Source: Candidatus Hydrogenedentota bacterium
Lineage (GTDB): Bacteria > Hydrogenedentota > Hydrogenedentia > Hydrogenedentales > SLHB01
DNA: 6,016 nt
Direction of reading: 5' to 3'
Assembly: GCA_022706165.1 (NCBI GenBank)
Contig: JAKJDA010000193.1
Span: forward strand, 1 to 6,016
Positions 1 to 5,551 of the stretch are shown here, piece by piece; position 1 is the first letter of the stretch, and every line of letters starts with the position of its first letter. Both the position numbers and the translations under genes were made by a program. The notes under the pieces are model-generated. The model was not told the origin of the DNA. It made no database searches and saw only the letters and a program-made list of their open reading frames with translations.

Positions 1-1
1 G

Positions 2-2320
2 GATGTCGATTATTCCGGCTCCACGGACGCCCTGGACGTGCAACTTGTCATCAACGCGGCACTGCATCTTGACATGGATGTCAACCGCAACGGCGTACTC
101 GATGCCGCTGAAGTCAACCTGACGACCAGCATTGATACCTTCACCATCAACGGAGGCGCTTCCGTCACCGACAATCCGTTGGTTTCCCTCTATACCGCAT
201 GTTCCGGCGGCCCCGATGAGTACATGGTCAGCGAATCACCCGATTTTACGGGAGCTCAGTGGTTGCCGTACGTTTCTTCGTCCACCAGTTTCAGCCTTTC
301 CCCTGGAAACGGCCTGAAAACGGTCTACTGCAAACTTCGCAAGGCCATTCTTGAATCCGCGGCGGTCTCGGCTTCGATTACGCTCGAGTTGCCGCCGCCC
401 GAAGGTCCTACCTCCGCGTTTACGACGGACGATCTTTCGGGAACGGCTCCCTATGTTGTGCATTTCAGTAATCAATCCACGCCGGGCGACGGAACGATAT
501 CGGCCTATGCGTGGGATTTTGGCGATGCACAGACCAGCGCCGAGGAAAACCCCACCCATACCTACCTGCAGGGAGGCGTGTACACCGTCTCGTTGACGGT
601 CACGACGCAATACGGTTCCGATACGCTTGTAAAAACGGGATACATCGCCGTTGCCGATCCGCAGCCGTTGTTGGCGTATGTCCCCGCGGGCTGGTTTTTG
701 ATGGGCGCTCCAGGCGACGCTCCCCCGGACATGAACGTCGCGACGCTGAACCTGGTCCTGCAGATCAACGCGCAAGGCTACGGCGGCGGCGATCGCAATG
801 GAGCGGGCAGCGGCATTGGGCAGTTCGGACAACCCGCCACCATTGGCAATGGCATGCTCGATCTGGCGGAGGTCGGCTTGCTGGAATACATTCTGGCGCA
901 TCCTGCCGCCCCGTATTACGCACAGGCGACGGCGGCTTGGAACAGGAATTTCTCCAACCTCAAGACCCTCGCCACCACTCCGGGGTGGGCAGGAAAGCCG
1001 TTCATGGATGCCTGGGGATCCGGCGCTTCTGGCGGCATCCTTTTTCCGGATATGACGCTGCATTGCATGGCGGCCTACGCAACCTTGGGACATAGCCGCG
1101 ATTATGTTTCCCGTTGGCTCGGCGCCTTCGATGCCGGTTTTGGGGGATCGACCGCCACGGCGTACTATAATTTCGCGACGCGGCAGGTAGGGGGACTCTC
1201 CTATGATGTCAGCTTGGAAGGTAGTTTGGGGGTGTATGCCGACTCCGACAGCGACGGAGAGTCGAATCTTACGGAGTGGAATGGCATTATCGGCAATACC
1301 GCCTTCCAGGACCTGATCTGGTCTACCAAGGAAGCAACCATAAAGGCGTATGCGCAAGTGGCGCTTGACGGGACCCGGAAGGGCAGCGAAGTTTCGCTGG
1401 AGGGAGAATCGAACGGCTATCCGCGCCACAATGTTTACCTTGACGCCTACCGCATTGGCGTATACGAGGTGACCACGGGCGAGTACGTCGAAATGCTGAA
1501 CCGCGCCCTTGCCCAGGGCAAACTGTGCGTGAAAAGCGGCGCCGCGTATACCGGCGGCGACGTATTCATGAAAGATGCCACGAGCGAGACCAAATCCATT
1601 GTGCAGATCACCGATCCCGACTGCCAGGTTTCCTTTTCCGGAGGCCAGTTTGTCGTCGAAAGCCGCAACGGAAAATCCATGGTCGATCATCCGATGGTCG
1701 AGGTGTCGTGGTACGGCGCTTTGGCCTACTGCAATTGGCTTAGCGAATACAAAGGGTTGACGCCCGTGTACGATTTGTCGACGTGGAAACGCAAGACGCC
1801 TACGCCCAACGGGTATCGTCTTCCCACGGAAGCGGAGTGGGAACGCGCCGCCTCGTGGGAGCCGAGAGACGATGGCCCCATCACCGTGCCGGGCGGCGGC
1901 CGAGGCCGCAAGTGGCCTTATGCATTCTTGGGAGAAACCATCGATTTCACGCGCGCCAACTATAACGACTACTACGGGAGCGGCTACAACAATCCCGTAG
2001 GGTTGACATCGGCGCCGTACACCGCGCCGGTTGGTTATTTCAACGGGGTCAATCCCGGCACGGCGCTCAGCCTGAGTCCGGTCGGCTGCTACGACATGAG
2101 CGGCAGCGTGTGGGAGTGGTGTGAAGACTGGAAAGGAGACTATGGCGCCGAAGACCAGAGCAATCCCGTCGGTCCGAGCAGCGGCGGTTACTTCGTGTTG
2201 CGCGGCGGCGGGTGGAGTTTCATTCCCGACAACTGCCGCAGCGATTTTCGCGGTTGGGAAATTCCTGCGCACACGGGTTTTAACGAGGGATTCCGCATCG
2301 CCCAATCCATGACGCCATAA
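2..2320 (+). CDS. Multidomain extracellular protein: dockerin-like, Ig-like, PKD and interrupted FGE/SUMF1-like domain (5' partial)
   Basis: The frame is open from base 2, so the gene begins left of the window; the GTG at 38 is internal. Residues below count from the codon at 38. A dockerin/EF-hand-like pair comes first: loop DVDYSGSTDALD (bases 2-37), then DVNRNGVLDAAE (14-25). An Ig-like module follows (about 33-117), then a PKD domain (about 124-206, WDFGD at 159-163). An FGE-sulfatase-like domain starts at 210 (FLMG) and, after an insertion at about 229-450, continues to the C-terminus with YPRH (461-464), YEVT (476-479), GYRLPTEAEWE (592-602), SGSVWEWC (688-695), RGGGW and GFR (751-753). 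The position aligning with the first catalytic Cys of human SUMF1 is Phe728; Cys733 matches the second. Oxidase activity is therefore doubtful, and a binding or structural role outside the cell is more likely. No C-terminal anchor or sorting signal is visible. Domain calls are firm; substrate and function are unknown. Confidence 0.88.
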   Translation, partial: DVDYSGSTDALDVQLVINAALHLDMDVNRNGVLDAAEVNLTTSIDTFTINGGASVTDNPLVSLYTACSGGPDEYMVSESPDFTGAQWLPYVSSSTSFSLSPGNGLKTVYCKLRKAILESAAVSASITLELPPPEGPTSAFTTDDLSGTAPYVVHFSNQSTPGDGTISAYAWDFGDAQTSAEENPTHTYLQGGVYTVSLTVTTQYGSDTLVKTGYIAVADPQPLLAYVPAGWFLMGAPGDAPPDMNVATLNLVLQINAQGYGGGDRNGAGSGIGQFGQPATIGNGMLDLAEVGLLEYILAHPAAPYYAQATAAWNRNFSNLKTLATTPGWAGKPFMDAWGSGASGGILFPDMTLHCMAAYATLGHSRDYVSRWLGAFDAGFGGSTATAYYNFATRQVGGLSYDVSLEGSLGVYADSDSDGESNLTEWNGIIGNTAFQDLIWSTKEATIKAYAQVALDGTRKGSEVSLEGESNGYPRHNVYLDAYRIGVYEVTTGEYVEMLNRALAQGKLCVKSGAAYTGGDVFMKDATSETKSIVQITDPDCQVSFSGGQFVVESRNGKSMVDHPMVEVSWYGALAYCNWLSEYKGLTPVYDLSTWKRKTPTPNGYRLPTEAEWERAASWEPRDDGPITVPGGGRGRKWPYAFLGETIDFTRANYNDYYGSGYNNPVGLTSAPYTAPVGYFNGVNPGTALSLSPVGCYDMSGSVWEWCEDWKGDYGAEDQSNPVGPSSGGYFVLRGGGWSFIPDNCRSDFRGWEIPAHTGFNEGFRIAQSMTP
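722..1387 (+). other. Insertion of about 220 residues splitting the FGE-like domain
   Basis: In FGE/SUMF1-family domains the opening FxMG strand is normally followed within a few tens of residues by the ExPxHxVxL strand. Here the two (FLMG at residues 220-223, YPRHNVYL at 461-468, counted from base 38) are about 240 residues apart. The intervening segment has EF-hand-like pieces: DRNG (252-255) separated by 15 residues from NGMLDLAE (271-278), and a clean loop DSDSDGESNLTE (402-413). The NGMLDLAEV piece resembles NGVLDAAEV near the N-terminus, suggesting a related calcium-binding module. No stop, frameshift or flanking direct repeat is visible, so this looks like an in-frame domain insertion and not a broken gene. 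Boundaries are approximate and the fold is unknown. Confidence 0.6.
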
Positions 2321-2339
2321 CGGACGAACCATTTTCCCG

Positions 2340-2385
2340 AGCGCGTCTCCTTCTGCTGGCGCGAGCAGAGGGCGGCGCGCTTTTT
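2340..2385 (+). terminator. Rho-independent terminator after the mosaic protein gene
   Basis: A long hairpin lies 19 bases past the stop codon. Outer stem 2340-2345 pairs with 2376-2381 (AGCGCG/CGCGCT). It continues through a T-G wobble and a C-G pair, one T/C mismatch (2348/2373), then nine pairs 2349-2357 with 2364-2372 (one wobble), closing a 6-base loop at 2358-2363. The run TTTTT (2381-2385) follows directly. There is no A-run on the left side, so it should act only on rightward transcription. It separates the upstream gene from nspC. Confidence 0.8.
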
Positions 2386-2452
2386 CCACACCCGTGCGTT
2401 ATGGTACGTTTTCCTTGTGCTTGGCGAGAGAAACAATCTGGATGCCGCATTC

Positions 2453-3592
2453 ATGAACATTGATCCCTATCGCGTTCCTTCTCCGTGCTTCGTGCTCGAC
2501 GCAGACGCGTTGGAGCGCAATCTGGCAATCCTTGCGGACGTGCAGCAACGCGCAGGATGCAAAATCCTGCTTGCCCTCAAGGGCTTTGCGATGTGGCGCG
2601 CGTTTCCCCTCATCCGGCGGCATTTATCGGGAACTGCCGCCAGCGGCGTTCACGAGGCGCGACTTGGCGCGGAGGCATTCGGCGGAGAAGTCCATGTTTA
2701 CTCTCCCGCCTACCGCGACGTCGAAGTGGATGAGTTGACGGGCATCGTGGACCACATGGTCTTTAACTCCTTCTCGCAGTGGGAACGCCACCGCGAGCGG
2801 GTGCAGCGCGCGAAACGTCCGATCCAGTGCGGCATGCGCGTCAACCCCGAACATTCCGAGGTGAAGGTGGCCCTGTACGATCCTTGCGCGCCCGGTTCTC
2901 GTCTTGGCGTGACGGAAGCGGCGTTTCGGCGCGATCTCCTCGACGGCCTGTCGGGATTGCACATGCACACGTTGTGCGAACTCAACGCCGATGCCTTGGA
3001 GCGCACCCTGCCCGCATTCGAGAAGCATTTTGGCGGCTTTTTGCCATCCATGAGCTGGGTAAACCTCGGAGGCGGCCATCATGTCACCCGGCCCGATTAC
3101 GATATCGAACGGCTGATTCGGATCATCCAGGATTTTCGAGAACGCTGGCATGTCGATGTGTATCTCGAACCGGGCGAAGCCATTGCCTTGAACGCCGGCG
3201 TTTTCGTGGCGACGGTGCTGGACATTGTCCACAATCACATGGACATCGCCATCCTCGACGCCTCGGCGAGCACGCACATGCCCGATGTGCTGGAAATGCC
3301 TTACCGTCCGGCCATTGTGGGGGCGGGCATGCCGGGCGAATTGGCGCATACCTATCGGCTGGGAGGCGTGAGCTGTCTGGCGGGCGATGTGATCGGAGAT
3401 TATTCTTTCGCCGAGCCGTTGCGTCCCGGCCGGAGGCTCGTGTTTCTTGACATGGCCCACTACACGATGGTGAAGACCACCACGTTCAACGGCGTGCCGC
3501 TTCCCGCCATCGCGATAGGCCGCGGCGAAGAGGGCGCCATCGAAATCGTTCGCCAGTTTGGCTACGACGACTACAAAACCCGCTTATCTTGA
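2453..3592 (+). CDS. nspC: Carboxynorspermidine/carboxyspermidine decarboxylase
   Basis: Pyridoxal-phosphate enzyme of the alanine racemase/ornithine decarboxylase fold (fold type III). The family decarboxylates carboxynorspermidine or carboxyspermidine to norspermidine or spermidine (EC 4.1.1.96) in the cytoplasm. From ATG 2453 the product is 379 residues, close to characterised NspC proteins. Visible landmarks are the PLP-lysine segment LLALKGFAMW (Lys43), CAPGSRLG (145-152), HTLCE (172-176), the glycine-rich phosphate-binding GGGHH (206-210), EPGEA (239-243), MPDVLEMPYRP, and the C-terminal Cys308 in SCLAGDVIGDY, which corresponds to the active-site Cys supplied by the partner subunit in this fold. 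ATG 2453 is preferred over an in-frame GTG at 2417 because the family begins just before the PSPCFVLD strand; neither has a strong Shine-Dalgarno. The usual partner, carboxynorspermidine dehydrogenase, is absent from the window. The gene is intact, with no missing core motif. Confidence 0.93.
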   Translation: MNIDPYRVPSPCFVLDADALERNLAILADVQQRAGCKILLALKGFAMWRAFPLIRRHLSGTAASGVHEARLGAEAFGGEVHVYSPAYRDVEVDELTGIVDHMVFNSFSQWERHRERVQRAKRPIQCGMRVNPEHSEVKVALYDPCAPGSRLGVTEAAFRRDLLDGLSGLHMHTLCELNADALERTLPAFEKHFGGFLPSMSWVNLGGGHHVTRPDYDIERLIRIIQDFRERWHVDVYLEPGEAIALNAGVFVATVLDIVHNHMDIAILDASASTHMPDVLEMPYRPAIVGAGMPGELAHTYRLGGVSCLAGDVIGDYSFAEPLRPGRRLVFLDMAHYTMVKTTTFNGVPLPAIAIGRGEEGAIEIVRQFGYDDYKTRLS

Positions 3593-3615
3593 GCCGAGAA
3601 GCCAAGGGTCAAGAT
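3586..3615. repeat. Inverted repeat between convergent genes, overlapping the nspC stop
   Basis: ATCTTGA at 3586-3592, which includes the TGA stop of nspC, is the exact reverse complement of TCAAGAT at 3609-3615, with a 16-base spacer. It occupies most of the 34-bp gap between nspC and the leftward DUF3299-like gene, a place where a shared two-way terminator is often found. The stem is only 7 bp, not GC-rich, and has no clear T-run on either strand, so terminator function is uncertain. Confidence 0.35.
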
Positions 3616-3626
3616 TTCGGGCAACT

Positions 3627-4301
3627 TCAATCCACCGGCGCTGCGGGAACATTGCCGTCGGCGGTTTGGGGTCCTCCCTCCGCCTCGAAGAGCTGCTGCT
3701 GTCCGCTTTTCATTTCGTCGGCGCCGCGGGTCATGTGGGTTTGATGTTCGATGCTGATTTCCTTGCGGGTGAGCGTGCCTTCCTGGGTCGCCGAACCCCA
3801 GTTGGCGTTCTTAATGCCGTAGAAGAACTGCGATCCGGGCGCCTCATTGAGCACCAGCGTGCCGCTTACGATGATGGGCTCCTCCACCATCGTCGCTTTT
3901 CTTCCCTTCTCCATCTCGACCAGGATCACGTCGCGCAGGGGAGGCGCTTCACAGAAGAAGCAGCCGATGGGGACAGGCAGCAACATGAAATACGAGGCAT
4001 CCTTGAACTCGTCGATCGGCGCCATGAATCCGACCAAGTTCACCGGCTGCGAACCGAATTTCTTCAATTCCGCATCGAAGAACGGACCGCTCTTTGCCGA
4101 TCCCCGGGTCTTTTGCAACAGACTCCACGAGAGCAGCGACAGGCCTGATTTTTTCTGGACGCCTTCGGCGACCGCGCGTTTGGCTTCCATCTCTTCGCGC
4201 AAACCGCCTCGCTTCACTTGCAGATTGCCAAACACGAGCACTGCCAGTATGACGACAACGCCCAGCGCTGTCCCCAATTCCTTCACCATGCGTCGGCGCA
4301 C
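3627..4301 (-). CDS. Membrane-anchored DUF3299-like protein with CxxC motif
   Basis: The predicted product is 224 residues from GTG 4301, chosen because AGGAGG lies 7 bases upstream; an ATG four codons further in (4289) has no comparable signal. A positively charged start (RRRMVK) precedes one hydrophobic segment (about residues 9-27), so a signal anchor with the bulk outside the cytoplasm is likely; there is no lipobox. The core, about residues 86-165, has the pattern VNLVGFMAPIDEF, YFMLLPVPIGCFFCEAPP, a hydrophobic strand with VEM, then PIIVSGTLVL and QFFYGI. This resembles DUF3299 proteins, where a VxLxGFxxPL strand precedes a Cys- and Pro-rich loop. Cys114 and Cys117 form CFFC, which could bind a metal or form a disulfide. 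The C-terminal 40 residues are polar and low-complexity. Family function is not established; some homologues sit beside ABC exporter or zinc-uptake genes, but no such neighbour is seen here. Confidence 0.75.
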   Translation of the reverse strand: MRRRMVKELGTALGVVVILAVLVFGNLQVKRGGLREEMEAKRAVAEGVQKKSGLSLLSWSLLQKTRGSAKSGPFFDAELKKFGSQPVNLVGFMAPIDEFKDASYFMLLPVPIGCFFCEAPPLRDVILVEMEKGRKATMVEEPIIVSGTLVLNEAPGSQFFYGIKNANWGSATQEGTLTRKEISIEHQTHMTRGADEMKSGQQQLFEAEGGPQTADGNVPAAPVD

Positions 4302-4307
4302 GTTCAC

Positions 4308-4315
4308 TCCTCCTC
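4308..4315 (-). promoter_or_regulatory. Shine-Dalgarno deciding the GTG start of the DUF3299-like gene
   Basis: Read leftward, the sequence is GAGGAGGA, then GTGAAC, then GTG at 4301. The AGGAGG core is 7 bases from this GTG. The earlier in-frame GTG at 4307 lies right against the Shine-Dalgarno and is too close to be used. Confidence 0.75.
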
Positions 4316-4367
4316 GTCTCGCTTGCCGCTGTTGTCGACACGGAACCCGACCCGCCAAAAGCATGTG

Positions 4368-4376
4368 AGTATAGCA
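4368..4376 (-). promoter_or_regulatory. Extended -10 promoter for the DUF3299-like gene
   Basis: Read leftward, TGCTATACT matches the extended -10 consensus TGnTATAAT with one change. A weak -35-like TTGGCG lies 19 bases upstream (4393-4398), a spacing that an extended -10 can tolerate. The predicted start near 4361 leaves an untranslated leader of about 60 bases before GTG 4301. Confidence 0.55.
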
Positions 4377-4400
4377 TACGTGCTTTGCGCATCGCCAAAA

Positions 4401-4420
4401 CGCGAAAATGCGAATTCGCG
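4401..4420. repeat. Inverted repeat in the divergent intergenic region (operator candidate)
   Basis: CGCGAA (4401-4406) and TTCGCG (4415-4420) are perfect inverted arms with an 8-base spacer. The right arm also belongs to the 10-bp palindrome GCGAATTCGC (4410-4419). It lies just upstream of the leftward promoter candidate and upstream of the rightward one, a position suited to a regulator of either gene. Short GC-rich palindromes occur by chance in such DNA, so this is tentative. The 233-bp region around it (4302-4534) holds no credible gene. Confidence 0.3.
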
Positions 4421-4455
4421 CCAGAGCGCCTTTGACGGACCCTTCCCCTCTCCCC

Positions 4456-4484
4456 TTGTCCCAACCGTTCCTACGTGGTATGGT
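4456..4484 (+). promoter_or_regulatory. Sigma70-like promoter candidate for the HAD-glycosyltransferase operon
   Basis: TTGTCC (4456-4461) and TATGGT (4479-4484) are separated by exactly 17 bases. Each hexamer matches its consensus at four of six positions. Transcription would start near 4491, about 44 bases ahead of the GTG start codon at 4535. Confidence 0.4.
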
Positions 4485-4521
4485 TTTCGCAGCGGGAAGG
4501 GAATGTCGCCGGAAACACAAC

Positions 4522-4527
4522 GGAGAG
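4522..4527 (+). promoter_or_regulatory. Shine-Dalgarno deciding the GTG start of the HAD gene
   Basis: GGAGAG ends 7 bases before GTG 4535. The in-frame ATG at 4475 has no such site, overlaps the -10 candidate, and would add 20 residues that look non-native ahead of the conserved HAD beta strand. Confidence 0.65.
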
Positions 4528-4534
4528 ACGCAAC

Positions 4535-5551
4535 GTGCCAAGTGGCGGCTTGTTTCAGCAAAACGTGATAGCCGTGGTCTGGGACTTCGACAAGACCTTG
4601 ACCCCGCTCTACATGCAAAAACCCCTGTTCGACGCGTACGGCATTGAAGAAGCCGTGTTCTGGAAGGAAGTGAATGCTTTGCCGGCGTATTACGCGCGCG
4701 CCGGCATCCATGTGCATCCTGACACCTGTTACCTGGGGCATCTGCTTTCCTACGTCCGGCATGGCCGTTTCGCCGAGCCGCCGTTGACGAATAAGCGGCT
4801 ACGCGAACTGGGAGCGGACATCGAATTCTATCCGGGCGTGCCGGAAGTGTTTGCGCGTTTGCGCGCCTATGTTGACAAACCCGAATACCGTTCGGGGGAC
4901 TTGCGCGTCGAGGTCGAGCATTATGTCGTGAGCACGGGACTCGCCGAACTCATCCGCGGATCGCGCATCCACGGCGAATTGCGCCATGTCTGGGCCTCGG
5001 AATTTATCGAAGAACCCGCCGCGCCGGGCGTTGACCTTGCCGCTTTCCCTCCGGGCGGCCCTATCAGCCAAATCGCCACTTTTCTCGACAACACGACAAA
5101 AACGCGGGCTCTCTTCGAGGTCAACAAGGGGGTTGGTCTGGTCGAGGGGATCAGCGTCAACGATGACATTGCCGAAGAAGACCGGCGCGTGCCTTTCAAA
5201 AACATGATTTATGTCGCGGACGGCCCCAGCGACATCCCTTCTTTCTCGGTCGTGAAAAAATCCGGCGGCCTGGCTTTGGCCGTCTACGACCCGCGCGATC
5301 CGCGCCAATACGATCAGGTCAGCAATCTGTTGGAAAGGGGACGCGTGCACCACGTCGCCCCCGCAGATTACCGGGAAGACAGCATTGCCGATACGTGGCT
5401 GCGTAGACAGGTGGGGCGCATGGCGCAACGCATTGTCGAGGAGCGGGTGCGGGGGTTCAAGGGGCGCATCGGGATCGGGCCCACACACATTGGGGCGATG
5501 GACCGAACGATGAAGGATCATGACTCCGACACGCCTGAAAAAAAAGCATGA
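4535..5551 (+). CDS. HAD-superfamily hydrolase (predicted phosphatase, substrate unknown)
   Basis: The product is 338 residues from GTG 4535. All four HAD motifs are present. Motif I is VVWDFDKTL, with nucleophile Asp17 and acid/base Asp19. Motif II is VVSTG (Ser133/Thr134). Motif III is a lysine, probably Lys189 in NTTKTRA or possibly Lys198. Motif IV is YVADGPSDIPSF (Asp229 and Asp233, magnesium ligands). The stretch between motifs I and II (about residues 25-115), with FWKEVNALPAYYARAG, forms a helical C1-type cap, which points to a small-molecule phosphate ester and a cytoplasmic enzyme of the phosphoserine-phosphatase-like branch. The C-terminal 30 residues are charged and probably flexible. 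The gene overlaps the glycosyltransferase gene by four bases, so a role in sugar-phosphate or glycan metabolism is a reasonable inference, but nothing in the sequence identifies the substrate. Confidence 0.9.
   Translation: MPSGGLFQQNVIAVVWDFDKTLTPLYMQKPLFDAYGIEEAVFWKEVNALPAYYARAGIHVHPDTCYLGHLLSYVRHGRFAEPPLTNKRLRELGADIEFYPGVPEVFARLRAYVDKPEYRSGDLRVEVEHYVVSTGLAELIRGSRIHGELRHVWASEFIEEPAAPGVDLAAFPPGGPISQIATFLDNTTKTRALFEVNKGVGLVEGISVNDDIAEEDRRVPFKNMIYVADGPSDIPSFSVVKKSGGLALAVYDPRDPRQYDQVSNLLERGRVHHVAPADYREDSIADTWLRRQVGRMAQRIVEERVRGFKGRIGIGPTHIGAMDRTMKDHDSDTPEKKA
5538..5545 (+). other. A8 slippery tract at the HAD-glycosyltransferase junction
   Basis: Eight adenines lie just before the overlapping stop and start codons. 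In the HAD frame they read GAA AAA AAA GCA TGA, so 5539-5545 is an A AAA AAA heptamer of the X XXY YYZ type. A -1 slip, or one extra A in the transcript, continues as AGC ATG AAC, which is the glycosyltransferase frame. The -1 frame is closed by TGA at 5536-5538 immediately upstream, so only slippage within this tract could fuse the two products. Real use is unproven. Confidence 0.4.

Noticed and set aside
236..2389. A 717-codon open frame on the minus strand opposite the mosaic protein gene
   Set aside because: Its translation is Arg/Ala-rich with no recognisable domain, while the plus strand carries clear PKD and FGE-like motifs. It is a GC-codon shadow.
2624..3460. A long minus-strand open frame opposite nspC
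   Set aside because: It lies fully inside a well-recognised gene, shows no domain or start signals, and has shadow-type composition.
4475..4534. ATG 4475 as the start of the HAD gene
   Set aside because: It has no ribosome binding site and overlaps the -10 candidate. GTG 4535 has GGAGAG at 7 bases and begins close to the conserved first strand.
4302..4541. N-terminal extension of the DUF3299-like frame up to 4541
   Set aside because: The extra 80 residues cross the promoter candidate and have no family resemblance. A strong Shine-Dalgarno places the start at GTG 4301, just before the membrane anchor.
4799..5521. A 240-codon minus-strand open frame opposite the HAD gene
   Set aside because: All four HAD motifs are on the plus strand; the opposite frame shows no domain.
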